Notes: a model not told the origin generated them from the letters alone. Counted from the first letter of the stretch, positions 8,656-19,119 are shown. The stretch: DNA of 64,000 nt from TMED8 sp038125725 (GCA_038125725.1 JAYPEK010000009.1:31590-95589), one strand, 5' to 3'. Numbers and translations are program-made.

Positions 8656-10134
8656 TCAGCTTCTCCAGAAGCGAGCCGAGAACAAGACCAGAACGGTCAT
8701 CACCTCGAGCCGGCCGATCAGCATGCCGCCGGCCAGCAGCCACTTGGCGCTGTCCGGCAGGTCGTGGAAGGTGCCCGACGGGCCGACGATCTTGCCCAAT
8801 CCGGGTCCGACATTGGCGACCGCCGTCGCGGCACTGGAAAAGGCGGTGGTGAAATCCAGCCCGACGATCCCCAAGGCCACCGTCAGCGCGGCGAAAACGA
8901 AAATGAACGCGGTCAGGAAGTTGAGCACCGACGTCGCCACCTCCTGGTTGATCGGGCGGTCGTTGTAGTAGGCGGTGAAGACCCCGTGTGGGTGGATGAT
9001 CTTCTTCAACTCGACATTGACGATGGCGGCGATGATCCGGAAGCGGAACACCTTGATGCCGCAGGACGTCGATCCCGTGCAACCGCCGACGAAGGTGAGG
9101 AAGAACAACAGGATCACCGGCACCCAGCCCCAGAGCTGGTAATCGGTGGTGGCGAAGCCGGTGCCGGTCATGATCGAGGCCACCGTGAACGACGCATAGC
9201 GCAGCGCCGCGCCGAAACCCAAGCCGCCGTGCATCACCAGCCAGCCGCCGACGATGAAGGTACTGAACAGCAAAAGGCCGAAATACCAGCGCACCTGGTC
9301 GTCCTGCAGCAGTTTCCCTGGCCGCCCGCGCGCCGACATCAGAAGCAGCATGAACGGCAGGCCACCGAACACCATGCCGGCGGTGATGATGGCGTCGATC
9401 AGCGCACTGTCGAAATGCCCGACCGACTGGTCGGATGTGGAAAAGCCGCCGGTGGCGATGGTGGTCATGGCATGGGTCGCGGCCTCGGTGCCGGTCATGC
9501 CGGCGGCGTAGAGCGCGCCGAAGCAGAGCGTGGTGAGGATCATGTAGACCAGCGTCAGCCAGACCGAGGTCGCGGCCATGCGCGGGAAGGCCTTTTCGCC
9601 CAGGTCGAAGGCCTCGCTCTGGAAGATCTGCATGCCGCCCACGTGCAGGATCGGCATGATCGAAAACGACACCACCATGATCCCGAGCCCGCCCAGCCAT
9701 TGCAGGATACCGCGCCAGAGCTGCAGGCTGGCGGGCAGATGGTCGAGGCCGGTCATCACCGTGGAGCCGGTGGTGGTGACGCCGGACATGGCCTCGAAGA
9801 AGGCGTCGGTGAAGCTCATGTGCAGGTGGCTGATTTCGAACGGCATGGCGCCGAACAGCGGCACCACCACCCAGATCGACGCGGTGATCATGTAGATCTG
9901 GCGCTTCGTCAATTCGAACGATGCCGACATGTTGGTCAGCACGAAGGCGCAGCCGATGAAGATGGAAATCCCGGCGCAATCGAGGAACAGCCACGGCTCG
10001 GGTGAACCGGCAAGGCCGTCCATGGCCGCCGGAATCAGCATGGTCAGGCCCAGCACGATAACGATGATGCCGTTGATGAACAGCACCGGCCGGAGGAAAC
10101 TCGGGGCGCGTCGGGCACCCAGAACTGCGTACAT
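8656..10134 (-). CDS. TrkH/KtrB-family potassium uptake membrane protein
   Basis: A 492-residue polytopic membrane protein with the four-fold pore-loop arrangement of Trk/Ktr/HKT channels. The first P-loop region is clear (FFEAMSGVTTTGSTVMTGLD, with the selectivity-filter TTTGST), and later repeats carry TIATGGFS, GTGFATTDY and GPGLGKIVG, each with the filter glycine. It should form the ion-conducting subunit for K+ uptake, normally gated by the cytoplasmic NAD-binding TrkA or KtrA, which is not encoded here. Length and the first P-loop fit TrkH better than KtrB. The ribosome binding site is weak (GAGTTG). It is flanked by a convergent RidA gene and by a small secreted-protein gene on the same strand. 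Confidence 0.92.
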   Translation of the reverse strand: MYAVLGARRAPSFLRPVLFINGIIVIVLGLTMLIPAAMDGLAGSPEPWLFLDCAGISIFIGCAFVLTNMSASFELTKRQIYMITASIWVVVPLFGAMPFEISHLHMSFTDAFFEAMSGVTTTGSTVMTGLDHLPASLQLWRGILQWLGGLGIMVVSFSIMPILHVGGMQIFQSEAFDLGEKAFPRMAATSVWLTLVYMILTTLCFGALYAAGMTGTEAATHAMTTIATGGFSTSDQSVGHFDSALIDAIITAGMVFGGLPFMLLLMSARGRPGKLLQDDQVRWYFGLLLFSTFIVGGWLVMHGGLGFGAALRYASFTVASIMTGTGFATTDYQLWGWVPVILLFFLTFVGGCTGSTSCGIKVFRFRIIAAIVNVELKKIIHPHGVFTAYYNDRPINQEVATSVLNFLTAFIFVFAALTVALGIVGLDFTTAFSSAATAVANVGPGLGKIVGPSGTFHDLPDSAKWLLAGGMLIGRLEVMTVLVLFSARFWRS

Positions 10135-10228
10135 GTTGGAAACAACTCCGAATCCAGACCACGAAGCGGGGCTTCGCTCGAGTGTCGGCCACGGCCGCGC
10201 CTCGAGCGGCGGCCATGGGTAGGCTGGA

Positions 10229-10522
10229 TTAGCGGAGTGGCGGTCCCGTCGCCCAGTGATGGGCGTCGCCCGTGGGCGTCGCCGGCAAGCTGGCGGCGAG
10301 GTGTTCGGAACGCGTGGAGACGAGGCGCGGGGAGACGACCACCGTCACCGCCGGCCGGCCGTCGAAACCGTCACCGTCGGGTCCGTCGTCGGCCAACGCG
10401 ACGAACTGGTCGAGGACCAGCGGCAGCGCCTTGGCGGCGGCGTCCTGGGCGCCGAGCAGAATCTGGCCACCGATCAGGATGGCGAGCAAAAGGCGCAGCA
10501 GGGTGGTGTGACGTGTCAGCAT
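10229..10522 (-). CDS. Small predicted secreted or periplasmic protein, unknown function
   Basis: A 97-residue reading frame that begins with a convincing signal peptide (positively charged start, then LLRLLLAILIGGQILLGAQ, then AAAKA, a plausible cleavage site). The mature ~70 residues are acidic then mixed, with no cysteines and no family I recognise. Two plus-strand frames overlap it but have Arg/Ser/Pro-rich shadow composition, which favours this strand. The ribosome binding site is poor (a GAG a few bases before the ATG). It lies between trkH and a histidine phosphatase gene, all on the minus strand, and could be an independent unit. It may also not be a gene. Confidence 0.45.
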   Translation of the reverse strand: MLTRHTTLLRLLLAILIGGQILLGAQDAAAKALPLVLDQFVALADDGPDGDGFDGRPAVTVVVSPRLVSTRSEHLAASLPATPTGDAHHWATGPPLR

Positions 10523-10601
10523 CGAACTCTATGGCTGGCTGGACATGGGCGGCATTCTAACGACTTTTCCCGCGAATAACAGACGGAAACGTCGGCGGCG
10601 A

Positions 10602-11270
10602 TCACTGGCCGGATAACCGGGCCAGTTTATACCAGTCCTCGGCCGTCAATAGCTGGACGACCTCGAAACCGTGCGGCTGGGTGGGATCGGCGCGCAGAAT
10701 GACGCTGCCGGCTTCGCCCGGATAGGCGCCGGTGGCGTCACGCACAAGATTGCCGTGCGCGGCGATGACCGTGATTTCCCCGGCAGGGACGGGCGCGGCG
10801 AATATCTCGCGGGTGCGCCGGATCACGACGTCGCGACCGCCGAAGAAACCGGCGGAGCGCAGGTTCATGATGTCGGGGCTCGGCGCCACGTCGCCGATCT
10901 GCATCAATTCCGCGGTCTCCCGGGCCCGGCAATAGGGGCTGGAACGCACCGACGAGACCTTGAGGCCGATCGCCCGGATGGCGGCGCCGACACGCTTCGC
11001 GGTTTCGCGCCCCGCCGACGATAGCTGGCGCATGCGTTCGGGCGCGCAACTGGTGATGTCGTTGACGGTCTCGGCGCGGTCGCTCTGGTTCCAATTCGTC
11101 TGGGCGTGGCGGAAATAGATGGTCACGCCGCCGGCGCGGAGCGCGTCCAACAGGGCGGCGCCGGACAGCCCCTCGGCCCTGGCGCCGCCGATCATCGACA
11201 AGGCGAGAACCAGGACCAAAGGCAGCCACAGGCGATCCGGCCGGGGCAGGGAGGCGTTCGGGACCTTCAT
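10602..11270 (-). CDS. Secreted histidine phosphatase (phosphoglycerate mutase-like) superfamily protein
   Basis: A 222-residue protein with a signal peptide (LWLPLVLVLALSMIGGARA) starting at the ATG at 11270; a longer reading frame exists but puts charged residues before the signal. The catalytic block is YFRHAQTNWN, a variant of the RHG motif in which Gly is Ala, with the nucleophilic His retained. Other expected elements are SSPYCRARETAELM (second basic pocket Arg) and VIAAHGNLVRDATG, which contains the second active-site His. The protein is therefore probably a periplasmic phosphomonoesterase; the substrate is unknown. It is flanked by the pnt operon, transcribed divergently with about 240 bases between the two starts. 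Confidence 0.85.
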   Translation of the reverse strand: MKVPNASLPRPDRLWLPLVLVLALSMIGGARAEGLSGAALLDALRAGGVTIYFRHAQTNWNQSDRAETVNDITSCAPERMRQLSSAGRETAKRVGAAIRAIGLKVSSVRSSPYCRARETAELMQIGDVAPSPDIMNLRSAGFFGGRDVVIRRTREIFAAPVPAGEITVIAAHGNLVRDATGAYPGEAGSVILRADPTQPHGFEVVQLLTAEDWYKLARLSGQ

Positions 11271-11514
11271 GCATACAATGTGGTGTTTGTGCCGGGGCCT
11301 CGCAAGTCGCCGCGCCATTGCCGGCTAGGTCATGGCGCAACGCGCAAGGCTGGCCGCTCTTGGTGTTGCGGGATCGGTCGAACTTGGTCATATTCCCCGA
11401 CGACGATATGACCCGTGCTTTTGACCTAAGACAAGGACCGAAGCACGGAAACACTCAAGATTGCCCGGTCGGGCGGGAGCACCGGCCAAAGGTCGCAAAT
11501 CAAGGGGTCCCATC

Positions 11515-12708
11515 ATGAAGATCGCCATACCGAAGGAAACCCAGGGCGGGGAAACTCGGGTCGCCGCATCGCCGGAAGTGGTCGGCAAGCTGGTTGGGCT
11601 CGGCTTCGACGTTACCGTCGAGAAGGATGCCGGCGCTGCCTCGTCGTTTACCGATGACGCCTACAAGGCCGCCGGCGCTAGTATCGCCAAGGATGCCGCC
11701 ACGGCGCTGAAGAGCGCCGACATGGTCTGGAAGGTGCGCGGCCCCGTTGCCTCTGAAATCAGTAAGATGAAGAAGGGCGCCATGCTGATGGCGTCGCTGA
11801 ACGCGCTCACCGACGGCGCCGGCATGGCGGCGCTGGCCAAGGCTGGCATCACCGCCTTCGCCATGGAACTGATGCCGCGCATCAGCCGCGCCCAGAGCAT
11901 GGATATCCTGTCGTCGCAGGCCAACCTGGCCGGCTACAAGGCGGTGCTCGACGCGGCCGGCGAATACGGCCGTGGCATGCCGATGATGATGACCGCCGCC
12001 GGCACCGTGCCGCCGGCCAAGGCCTTCATCATGGGCGTCGGCGTCGCCGGTCTGCAGGCCATCGCCACCGCGAAACGCCTGGGCGCCGTGGTTACCGCCA
12101 CCGACGTGCGGCCCGCGACGCGCGAACAGGTGCAGAGCCTGGGCGGCAAGTTCCTCACCGTCGACGAGGAGATGGAGAAGGACGCCGAGACCGCCGGCGG
12201 CTATGCCAAGGAAATGCCGCCGGAATACTTCGAGAAACAGAAAGCGGTGGTGGCCGAGCATATCAAGAAGCAGGACATCGTCATCACCACGGCCCTGATC
12301 CCGGGCCGCGCCGCGCCGACGCTGGTGACCAAGAAGATGGTCGCTTCCATGCATCCCGGTTCCGTCATCATCGATCTGGCGGTCGAAGCGGGCGGCAACG
12401 TCGAAGGCTCGAAGCCGGGCGAGGTGGTGGTCACCGCCAACGGCGTCAAGATCGTCGGCCACAACAACGTGCCCGGCCGCCTGGCGGAGAGCGCGTCGTC
12501 GCTCTACGGGCGCAATCTGTTGAACTTCATCACCCCCATGGTCGACAAGGAAACCAAGGCCTTGAACATGGATTGGGAAGACGAGACCGTCTCCGGCACC
12601 CTGGTGACCAAGGACGGCAAAGTCGTCAACGAACGCGTACCGGCGGCCAAGGCGGCCCCGGCCAAGAAGGCCCCGGCCAAGAAGCCGGCGGCCAAAAAGG
12701 AGAGCTGA
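11515..12708 (+). CDS. pntAA: Proton-translocating NAD(P)+ transhydrogenase, alpha subunit part 1 (NAD-binding)
   Basis: A 397-residue domain I subunit of the split transhydrogenase. It starts MKIAIPKET with an AAGGGG site 8 bases upstream. The alanine-dehydrogenase-like fold is visible, with GVGVAGLQAIATAKRLGA (NAD-binding Rossmann loop), TDVRP and ARTREQ-like RPATREQVQSLGG, and LIPGRAAPTLV. It binds NAD(H) and exchanges hydride with the NADP(H) held by PntB, driven by the proton gradient and so supplying NADPH. The last ~20 residues form a Lys/Ala/Pro tail (AAKAAPAKKAPAKKPAAKK) beyond the conserved core, possibly a flexible linker replacing the fused part found in one-piece alpha subunits. 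First gene of a three-gene operon. Confidence 0.96.
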   Translation: MKIAIPKETQGGETRVAASPEVVGKLVGLGFDVTVEKDAGAASSFTDDAYKAAGASIAKDAATALKSADMVWKVRGPVASEISKMKKGAMLMASLNALTDGAGMAALAKAGITAFAMELMPRISRAQSMDILSSQANLAGYKAVLDAAGEYGRGMPMMMTAAGTVPPAKAFIMGVGVAGLQAIATAKRLGAVVTATDVRPATREQVQSLGGKFLTVDEEMEKDAETAGGYAKEMPPEYFEKQKAVVAEHIKKQDIVITTALIPGRAAPTLVTKKMVASMHPGSVIIDLAVEAGGNVEGSKPGEVVVTANGVKIVGHNNVPGRLAESASSLYGRNLLNFITPMVDKETKALNMDWEDETVSGTLVTKDGKVVNERVPAAKAAPAKKAPAKKPAAKKES

Positions 12709-12709
12709 C

Positions 12710-13120
12710 ATGGATGCGGCAACCGTTCAGGACCAAGCCTCGAGGGTCGCGACCAGCGCCCAGCAGTTGCTGGAAGAGGCGGAAAAACTCGCCAACCAGA
12801 CGACCCAACTGGTGGACGCCGGCATGGCGGCAGGGGGCGGCATGGACTTCCTCAGCCTGTTCACGATCTTCGTGCTGGCCTGCTTCGTCGGTTTCTACGT
12901 GGTCTGGAGCGTCACGCCGGCGCTGCACTCGCCGCTGATGGCGGTGACCAACGCCATTTCGTCGGTGATCATCGTCGGCGGCCTGTTGGCGGCCGGCCCG
13001 GCGGACATGGACTTCTCCAAGGTCATGGGCTTCTGCGCCGTGACGCTGGCCAGCGTCAACATCTTTGGCGGCTTTATCGTCACCCAGCGCATGCTGGCCA
13101 TGTTCAAGAAGAAGAAATAG
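12710..13120 (+). CDS. pntAB: NAD(P)+ transhydrogenase, alpha subunit part 2 (membrane)
   Basis: A 136-residue membrane subunit. A soluble Gln/Ala-rich N-terminal helix of ~45 residues leads into the membrane helices (FLSLFTIFVLACFVGFYVVW, then HSPLMAVTNAISSVIIVGGL and a third ending in GGFIVTQRMLAMFKKKK). The SPLMAVTNAISSV motif is diagnostic of PntAB. It anchors the NAD domain and, with PntB, forms the proton channel. The ATG overlaps the upstream stop region by one codon spacing, showing translational coupling. Rhodospirillum-type transhydrogenases have this same three-gene layout. Confidence 0.96.
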   Translation: MDAATVQDQASRVATSAQQLLEEAEKLANQTTQLVDAGMAAGGGMDFLSLFTIFVLACFVGFYVVWSVTPALHSPLMAVTNAISSVIIVGGLLAAGPADMDFSKVMGFCAVTLASVNIFGGFIVTQRMLAMFKKKK

Positions 13121-13133
13121 GGGAGACCGCATC

Positions 13134-14528
<1,395 letters not shown>

Positions 14529-14552
14529 CGGGCAGGCCATTTCATCCACAAG

Positions 14553-14588
14553 CGGCGGGGCAGCCTCGGTTGTCCCGCCGTTTGTTTT
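14553..14588 (+). terminator. Rho-independent terminator of the pnt operon
   Basis: Inverted repeat CGGCGGGGCA (14553-14562) and TGTCCCGCCG (14571-14580) with an 8-base loop and one G-T pair, followed directly by TTTGTTTT. It lies 24 bases after the pntB stop codon. Confidence 0.88.
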
Positions 14589-14694
14589 GTGCGAGGGTGG
14601 AACACGGTAGCCAGCGGCCATAAAACGATGGGCCAAAGCAGAGCAGAAACACCGCCGGCCCTGGCCCGAACCTTAGATTCTCTAAGGAAACTTC

Positions 14695-15000
14695 ATGATA
14701 CTCGATACACGGCAGCTTGCCGTTGTGGAAAGCCAGACCGGCGCCAAGCCGCTTCCGGCCGACGATCCCGCGCACGAGCACCTGACCACCGCCTTCGGCG
14801 CGCACTCCTTCTTTCTCGATCCCAATGGGCTCTATGTGTTCGAGGGCGTCCAGTTGCCCGATGCCGAACCCGGCGCTTCGCCGGCGGTGCTGATCCAGAT
14901 CGCCGAATGGACGGACGAGACCAAGTCCTCCATCGCGCCGGTGGAGCCGAAGCCCGCCGACCTGATTATCGATCTGGCGATGGCCGTCCCGGAGGAATAA
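14695..15000 (+). CDS. Conserved hypothetical protein, 101 residues
   Basis: A 101-residue acidic soluble protein without signal peptide or membrane segment. Its start is supported by AAGGAAACTTC just before the ATG. It has an HSFFLDPNGLYVFE motif in the middle followed by an aspartate-rich hydrophobic pattern and VLIQIAEWTDE, which suggests a small beta-rich fold, and ends LIIDLAMAVPEE. I do not recognise a family. The preceding terminator separates it from the pnt operon, and the quinone oxidoreductase gene follows 109 bases later on the same strand. Codon usage (GC-rich third positions) matches its neighbours, supporting a real gene. Confidence 0.7.
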   Translation: MILDTRQLAVVESQTGAKPLPADDPAHEHLTTAFGAHSFFLDPNGLYVFEGVQLPDAEPGASPAVLIQIAEWTDETKSSIAPVEPKPADLIIDLAMAVPEE

Positions 15001-15109
15001 CCGGAAACGGGACCGCCGCGGCTTGCCGTGGGACCGGCCGGCTTCCATTCCTCATAGCTATGGATCTGCTATCTTGCTTTGCGTGCCTGGGCACGCGAAA
15101 CTCCCGCGC

Positions 15110-16105
15110 ATGAATGCCGAGACAGAGACCATGCGTGCCGTATTTGCCAACGCCTACGGCACCCCCGCCGACCTGATCGTCGGCGATTTCCCGAAACCGA
15201 AAGCCGAACCCGGCAGGGTCCTGATCAAGGTCGCCGCCGCCGGCGTTGCCTATCACGACGGCCTGCAATTGGCCGGCAAGCATCAGATCAAGCACCAGAT
15301 GCCCTACGTGCCGGGGATGGAAATCGCCGGCACCGTCGCCGCGCTGGGCGAAGGGGTCACGGGTCCCGCCGTCGGCACGCCGGTGATGGCCCTGAACGAG
15401 GGCGGCGGCTGGGCGGAGTACGCCAGTGTCGAGGCGACGCAGGTCTGGCCGCTCGCCGAAGGCGTCGACTATGCCGGCGCCGCGGCGCTTTCCATGGCCT
15501 ACACCACGGCGCACTGCGGCATCTATTGGGAGGGCGGCGTCAAGGAAGGCGAGCGGGTGCTGATCACGGGTGCTTCCGGCGGCGTCGGGCTTGCCGCCGT
15601 GCAGATCGCGCATGCGCTGGGCGCCGAGGTCATCGCCGTGGCGTCGAGCGCCGAGCGTCTCCGCATCGCCGCCGAAAACGGCGCCGATCACGGCGTCAAT
15701 TATACAGAGACGTCGATCAAGGACGCGGTCATGGATATCACCCAGGGCAAGGGCGTCGATGTCGCCTTCGACCCGGTGATGGGGAGCCTCTATCCCGAGG
15801 TTTTGAGCTCGCTCGGTTGGGGCGGGCGGCACGTCATCATCGGTTTCGCCGGCGGCGAGATCCCGCAGATCCCCTCCAACCGGCTGTTGGTCAAGAACCG
15901 CCGCGCGCTCGGCATGGTGATGAGCTTCTACCGCCGCCACCGTCCGGAACTGATGCTGGAAACCGTCGAGACCCTGCAACGGCTCTATCTGGATGGCAAA
16001 TTGAAGCCCCTGATCGCCGTCACCGGATCGCTGGAGAAGGCGCCCGAATACCTGGTGGAGATCATGGAGCGCCGCCTGATCGGCCGCGCCATGCTGGAGC
16101 CCTGA
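15110..16105 (+). CDS. Quinone oxidoreductase-like MDR-family NADPH-dependent reductase
   Basis: A 331-residue medium-chain dehydrogenase/reductase. It has the GroES-like catalytic domain (VKVAAAGVAYHDGLQLAGK-type opening, then VPGMEIAGTVAALGEGV) and the Rossmann domain with ITGASGGVGLAAVQIAHALG, the AxxGxxG NADPH loop of the quinone oxidoreductase branch. No catalytic or structural zinc cysteines are present, as in QOR and unlike alcohol dehydrogenases. The probable reaction is NADPH-dependent reduction of a quinone or activated alkene. An ATG at 15131 is an alternative start with a slightly better purine stretch before it. It is convergent with the TPP enzyme gene. Confidence 0.88.
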   Translation: MNAETETMRAVFANAYGTPADLIVGDFPKPKAEPGRVLIKVAAAGVAYHDGLQLAGKHQIKHQMPYVPGMEIAGTVAALGEGVTGPAVGTPVMALNEGGGWAEYASVEATQVWPLAEGVDYAGAAALSMAYTTAHCGIYWEGGVKEGERVLITGASGGVGLAAVQIAHALGAEVIAVASSAERLRIAAENGADHGVNYTETSIKDAVMDITQGKGVDVAFDPVMGSLYPEVLSSLGWGGRHVIIGFAGGEIPQIPSNRLLVKNRRALGMVMSFYRRHRPELMLETVETLQRLYLDGKLKPLIAVTGSLEKAPEYLVEIMERRLIGRAMLEP

Positions 16106-16124
16106 GCGAAGCGCCTGGCGCTTC

Positions 16125-17864
16125 TCAATAGAAATACGGCAGGTTCTTTTCCTTGGCCGCCCGCACCCAGGACGGCACGAAGGGGACGATCTTGTCCTGC
16201 GTCGGCACCATGACCTCGATGAAGTTGGCGCCGGGGTTCGAAATGGCATCCCGCAGGATTGTCTCGATCTGGCTTTCGTCGGTGATCCGCGCCGCCTGGA
16301 AGCCGAACCCTTCCGCCACCTTGACGTAATCGACCTGGCCGAAATCCGTGGACCAGGGCTCGTCGACGTCATCGAGCAGGATGGCCTCGCCGCGAATCCA
16401 GCCGAACGTGTCGTTGCGGGTGAGAATAATGGTGATGTTGCGCCCGCTCCGCTTGATGGTTTCCATGTCGCCGATGACGAAGCCGAGCGAGCCGTCGCCG
16501 GTGAAGGAAATCACCGGCCCGTCGCCGGCATAGAGCGCGCCCAGGCCCGCCGGCACGGAATAGCCGAGCGCGCCCATGGAATAGTTGGTGATGTAGCGCC
16601 GGCCGGCCTGTTTGAAGGTCAGCAGCGCGGAGGGGTAGATGGCGCTGACGCCGGGTTCCGAGGTGACGATGGCGTTCGCCGGCAGGATTTCATCCAGCGC
16701 GCGGGTCAGCTTCACCGGCGAGATCGTGCCTTCCGGCATGGGAATGTTGGCGTTGAAGACGGCATCCAATGCCGTGCGCTTGACGGCCGTCAGGTCGACC
16801 GCGTCCCGTTCGGCATCCGCATGCTCGGCCTCGATGATTTCCAGCATGTAGTCGAGGCTGGCGCGCGCATCGCCGACCAGCCCGACCTTGAGCGGGAAGT
16901 TGTTGCCGACGTGGGCCTCGGCGATATCCAGGTGCAGGAAGGTCTTGGTGGCCGGATCGCCGTAGAGCTTCCAGTGATCGGTGGAACTGGAATCGGTATT
17001 GGTGCCGATGAAGAACACGGTGTCGGCGCCCAGAAGGTATTCGTTGGAATATTCCATGCCGCCGCGCGCGCCGATGACGCGGAGCGCCAGCGGATGGTCT
17101 TCGGCGATGGTCGCCTTTCCGGGCGTCGTCGTGGCGACCGGGATTTGCAGCCGCTCCGCCAACGCCAGCACCGCCTCGGACGCCTTGGAGATCAATGCGC
17201 CCTGGCCGCAGACGATGACCGGGCGCTCGGCCGCCAGCAGGACCTCGATGGCGGCGCGGATCTTCGCATGATCGGCGACCGGACGGTGCGCCGGGTATTC
17301 GCTGTATTCCGGTTCTGCGTAGAGATCACCGGCCTCGATCTCGGCCTCTTCGGTGAAGAGGTTGATCGGCACGCGAATATGCACCGGCGCGGGCCGCCCG
17401 GACGTGGCGACGCGAAAGGCGCGGCGCAGCATGAAGGGGATTTCCCTTAGGTTGGTGAGGACGAAGGATTCCTTGCAGATCGACGCATAGAGCGCCGTCT
17501 GGTCGACGCCGGTAAGACCGTGGCGCTTGTCGTGATTGATCGGAATGTCGGAGCTGAAATAGATCACCGGCACCGAACTCAGGTAGGCCTCGGTGATGCC
17601 CGGGCTGCAATGGGTGACGCCGGGGCTGGGCGCTTCCAGCACGCAGGGCCGCCCGGTGATCTTCGCATAGGCCTCGGCGGCATAGGACGCCGTCCGCTCG
17701 TCGCGGGTCAGCACATATTCGATGTCGGAATGCTTATGCCAGTCCTTGTACCAGCCGATGGTGGTCTCGCCAGGCAGGCCGAACACATGCCGCACGCCAT
17801 GCAGCTCCAGCATCTTCAGAATGATCTGGCCGCCGGTCATTTTGGCGGATTGCGCTGTCGTCAT
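16125..17864 (-). CDS. Thiamine pyrophosphate-dependent enzyme of the acetolactate synthase/decarboxylase superfamily
   Basis: A 579-residue three-domain TPP enzyme. The N-terminal PYR domain has HGVRHVFGLPGE and the catalytic Glu region TRDERTASYAAEAYAKITG; the middle domain includes VIVCGQGAL and the C-terminal PP domain has the TPP motif GDGSLGFVIGDMETIKR closing with NDTFGWIRG. FAD or regulatory subunits are not evident, and no ilvN partner is adjacent, so it is unlikely to be the biosynthetic acetolactate synthase. Substrate may be a 2-oxo acid; neither benzoylformate, oxalyl-CoA, sulfopyruvate nor indolepyruvate type could be distinguished. It stands alone, convergent with the quinone reductase. 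Confidence 0.8.
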   Translation of the reverse strand: MTTAQSAKMTGGQIILKMLELHGVRHVFGLPGETTIGWYKDWHKHSDIEYVLTRDERTASYAAEAYAKITGRPCVLEAPSPGVTHCSPGITEAYLSSVPVIYFSSDIPINHDKRHGLTGVDQTALYASICKESFVLTNLREIPFMLRRAFRVATSGRPAPVHIRVPINLFTEEAEIEAGDLYAEPEYSEYPAHRPVADHAKIRAAIEVLLAAERPVIVCGQGALISKASEAVLALAERLQIPVATTTPGKATIAEDHPLALRVIGARGGMEYSNEYLLGADTVFFIGTNTDSSSTDHWKLYGDPATKTFLHLDIAEAHVGNNFPLKVGLVGDARASLDYMLEIIEAEHADAERDAVDLTAVKRTALDAVFNANIPMPEGTISPVKLTRALDEILPANAIVTSEPGVSAIYPSALLTFKQAGRRYITNYSMGALGYSVPAGLGALYAGDGPVISFTGDGSLGFVIGDMETIKRSGRNITIILTRNDTFGWIRGEAILLDDVDEPWSTDFGQVDYVKVAEGFGFQAARITDESQIETILRDAISNPGANFIEVMVPTQDKIVPFVPSWVRAAKEKNLPYFY

Positions 17865-17998
17865 GGTGGTCTCCCTTGCGGCCGGACGTCTGTAAGATCA
17901 AGAGGGTTGGGCGGTTATGATCGTCGGATTAGGGCGCTTGGCAAGCCAAGGAAAATTCGTTCGGGTCGGGCGCTTACCAAAATGGCGATAAGGGGCGC

Positions 17999-18622
17999 TT
18001 ATTTGATGCCAGTAATGGCATCACATTCTTCTAGGGTGAGATCCCGCTTCCAAGCTTCGAGCCGTGCGTCCGGGACAAAACCCTGATATCCGATACATAC
18101 CTCTCGATCACTCGAACCAGGGTAGGGGTTTACGTATTCAGGAGAAGATTTGTTTTTCGAAGCAAACACAACTGCGAGCAAAAACAGGAATAACAAGAGA
18201 ATGAGAATCGTTCCGCTGAATCGGTGAAATTTCCGATGATAGTTGTCGACTCGGATTCGTTCCGGATCAGTTTCCCTATCGAATTTTTTTAGAAATTCTT
18301 CGTGGCCGTGGTAATAGCGCATGTAGCGCCTTGCCATCCAAATATTGCGAACAATGATCATTGCAGTGAAAGGCGAGAGAAACAGGATTATTAAGCCGGT
18401 GCTGGATAGTACCTCGCCAAGAATCTGAGCGAACGTATCGTAAGTACTGTAGCTTGGTGTTAGTCCAGTTCCGACGAAAACGAGGACCGGTGCGCTGAAG
18501 CAGGCGATTGCCATCACGAGATTGGCTATAAATCGCTCACGAATCCGGGCGATCAAATAGTCCTCGTGCCCGGGCGAAAGCAAAAGGCGAAGGTTTTCGT
18601 CTCGAATTAATGGTGGCGGCAT
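17999..18622 (-). CDS. AT-rich integral membrane protein, unknown function
   Basis: A 207-residue protein with four hydrophobic stretches: ANLVMAIACFSAPVLVFVGT (residues ~33-52), a second around LGEVLSSTGLIILFLSPFTA that runs into MIIVRNIWMARR, and a final single segment FSGTILILLLFLFLLAVVFA. The loop between carries HGHEEFLKKFDRETDPER, and the C-terminus has three cysteines with EVCIGY and EECD. Its codon usage is visibly more AT-rich than the surrounding genes. With the toxin-antitoxin pair next to it, this suggests acquired DNA. No family recognised. Confidence 0.65.
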   Translation of the reverse strand: MPPPLIRDENLRLLLSPGHEDYLIARIRERFIANLVMAIACFSAPVLVFVGTGLTPSYSTYDTFAQILGEVLSSTGLIILFLSPFTAMIIVRNIWMARRYMRYYHGHEEFLKKFDRETDPERIRVDNYHRKFHRFSGTILILLLFLFLLAVVFASKNKSSPEYVNPYPGSSDREVCIGYQGFVPDARLEAWKRDLTLEECDAITGIK

Positions 18623-18846
18623 GTTCGTAAGCAGTAAAAAAGACCCGACGTCGGCTACCTGATAGTGCAGGTTAGAAAATGCAGCCTATAGTTAAATAGA
18701 TATTTGGAAAAGCGCCCCAGAGCGGTTGTGATTTCATGGGATTGGTTCCCGGAAACTCAATTGTGTAATCCTTCAGGACCTGACGTGCACAGGCATTGGT
18801 GTCTAGGCCGGTTTCTGGATGGGGAATTCTGGGTGACGATTTTGGA

Positions 18847-19119
18847 TCAATGATCCACCGCCGTATGGAACACGGCGACGATCTCGACCTGTGACGGTTT
18901 GATCTCATAGACGACGATGAAGGGGAGGCCGGGGGCGACAAGTTCACGTGTCCCCGGAACGGTGCCGGTGCGTCCGGATCGGGGGAACATCGTCAGGCGT
19001 TCAAGGGACAAACGGATGCGGTGAATCACCGAGACAGCGATTCTCGGGTCGTTCTGGGCGATGTGCTGGTGAATATCGCGGAAATCGGAAAGCGCGGCTT
19101 CGTGGAAAACCAGCTTCAT
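18847..19119 (-). CDS. ParE/RelE-superfamily toxin
   Basis: A 90-residue protein of the usual size for ParE/RelE toxins. It opens MKLVFHEAALSDFRDIHQHI, then PRIAVSVIHRIRLSLERLTM and the family's core PRSGRTGTVPGTRELV, and ends with FIVVYEIKPSQVEIVAVFHT, matching the RelE/ParE barrel. The start ATG overlaps the stop of the antitoxin gene by 4 bases (ATGA), the normal gene order with the antitoxin first. Whether it attacks gyrase (ParE) or mRNA (RelE) cannot be told. The unit lies in an AT-rich patch with a likely acquired membrane gene. Confidence 0.88.
   Translation of the reverse strand: MKLVFHEAALSDFRDIHQHIAQNDPRIAVSVIHRIRLSLERLTMFPRSGRTGTVPGTRELVAPGLPFIVVYEIKPSQVEIVAVFHTAVDH

Noticed and set aside
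10237..10579. Plus-strand frames opposite the small secreted protein
   Set aside because: Arg/Ser/Pro-rich shadows without ribosome sites; the minus strand has a good signal peptide.
18672..18947. 91-codon frame overlapping the toxin gene
   Set aside because: Ser/Arg/Pro-rich and overlapping the ParE/RelE toxin; it has no ribosome site and no motif.
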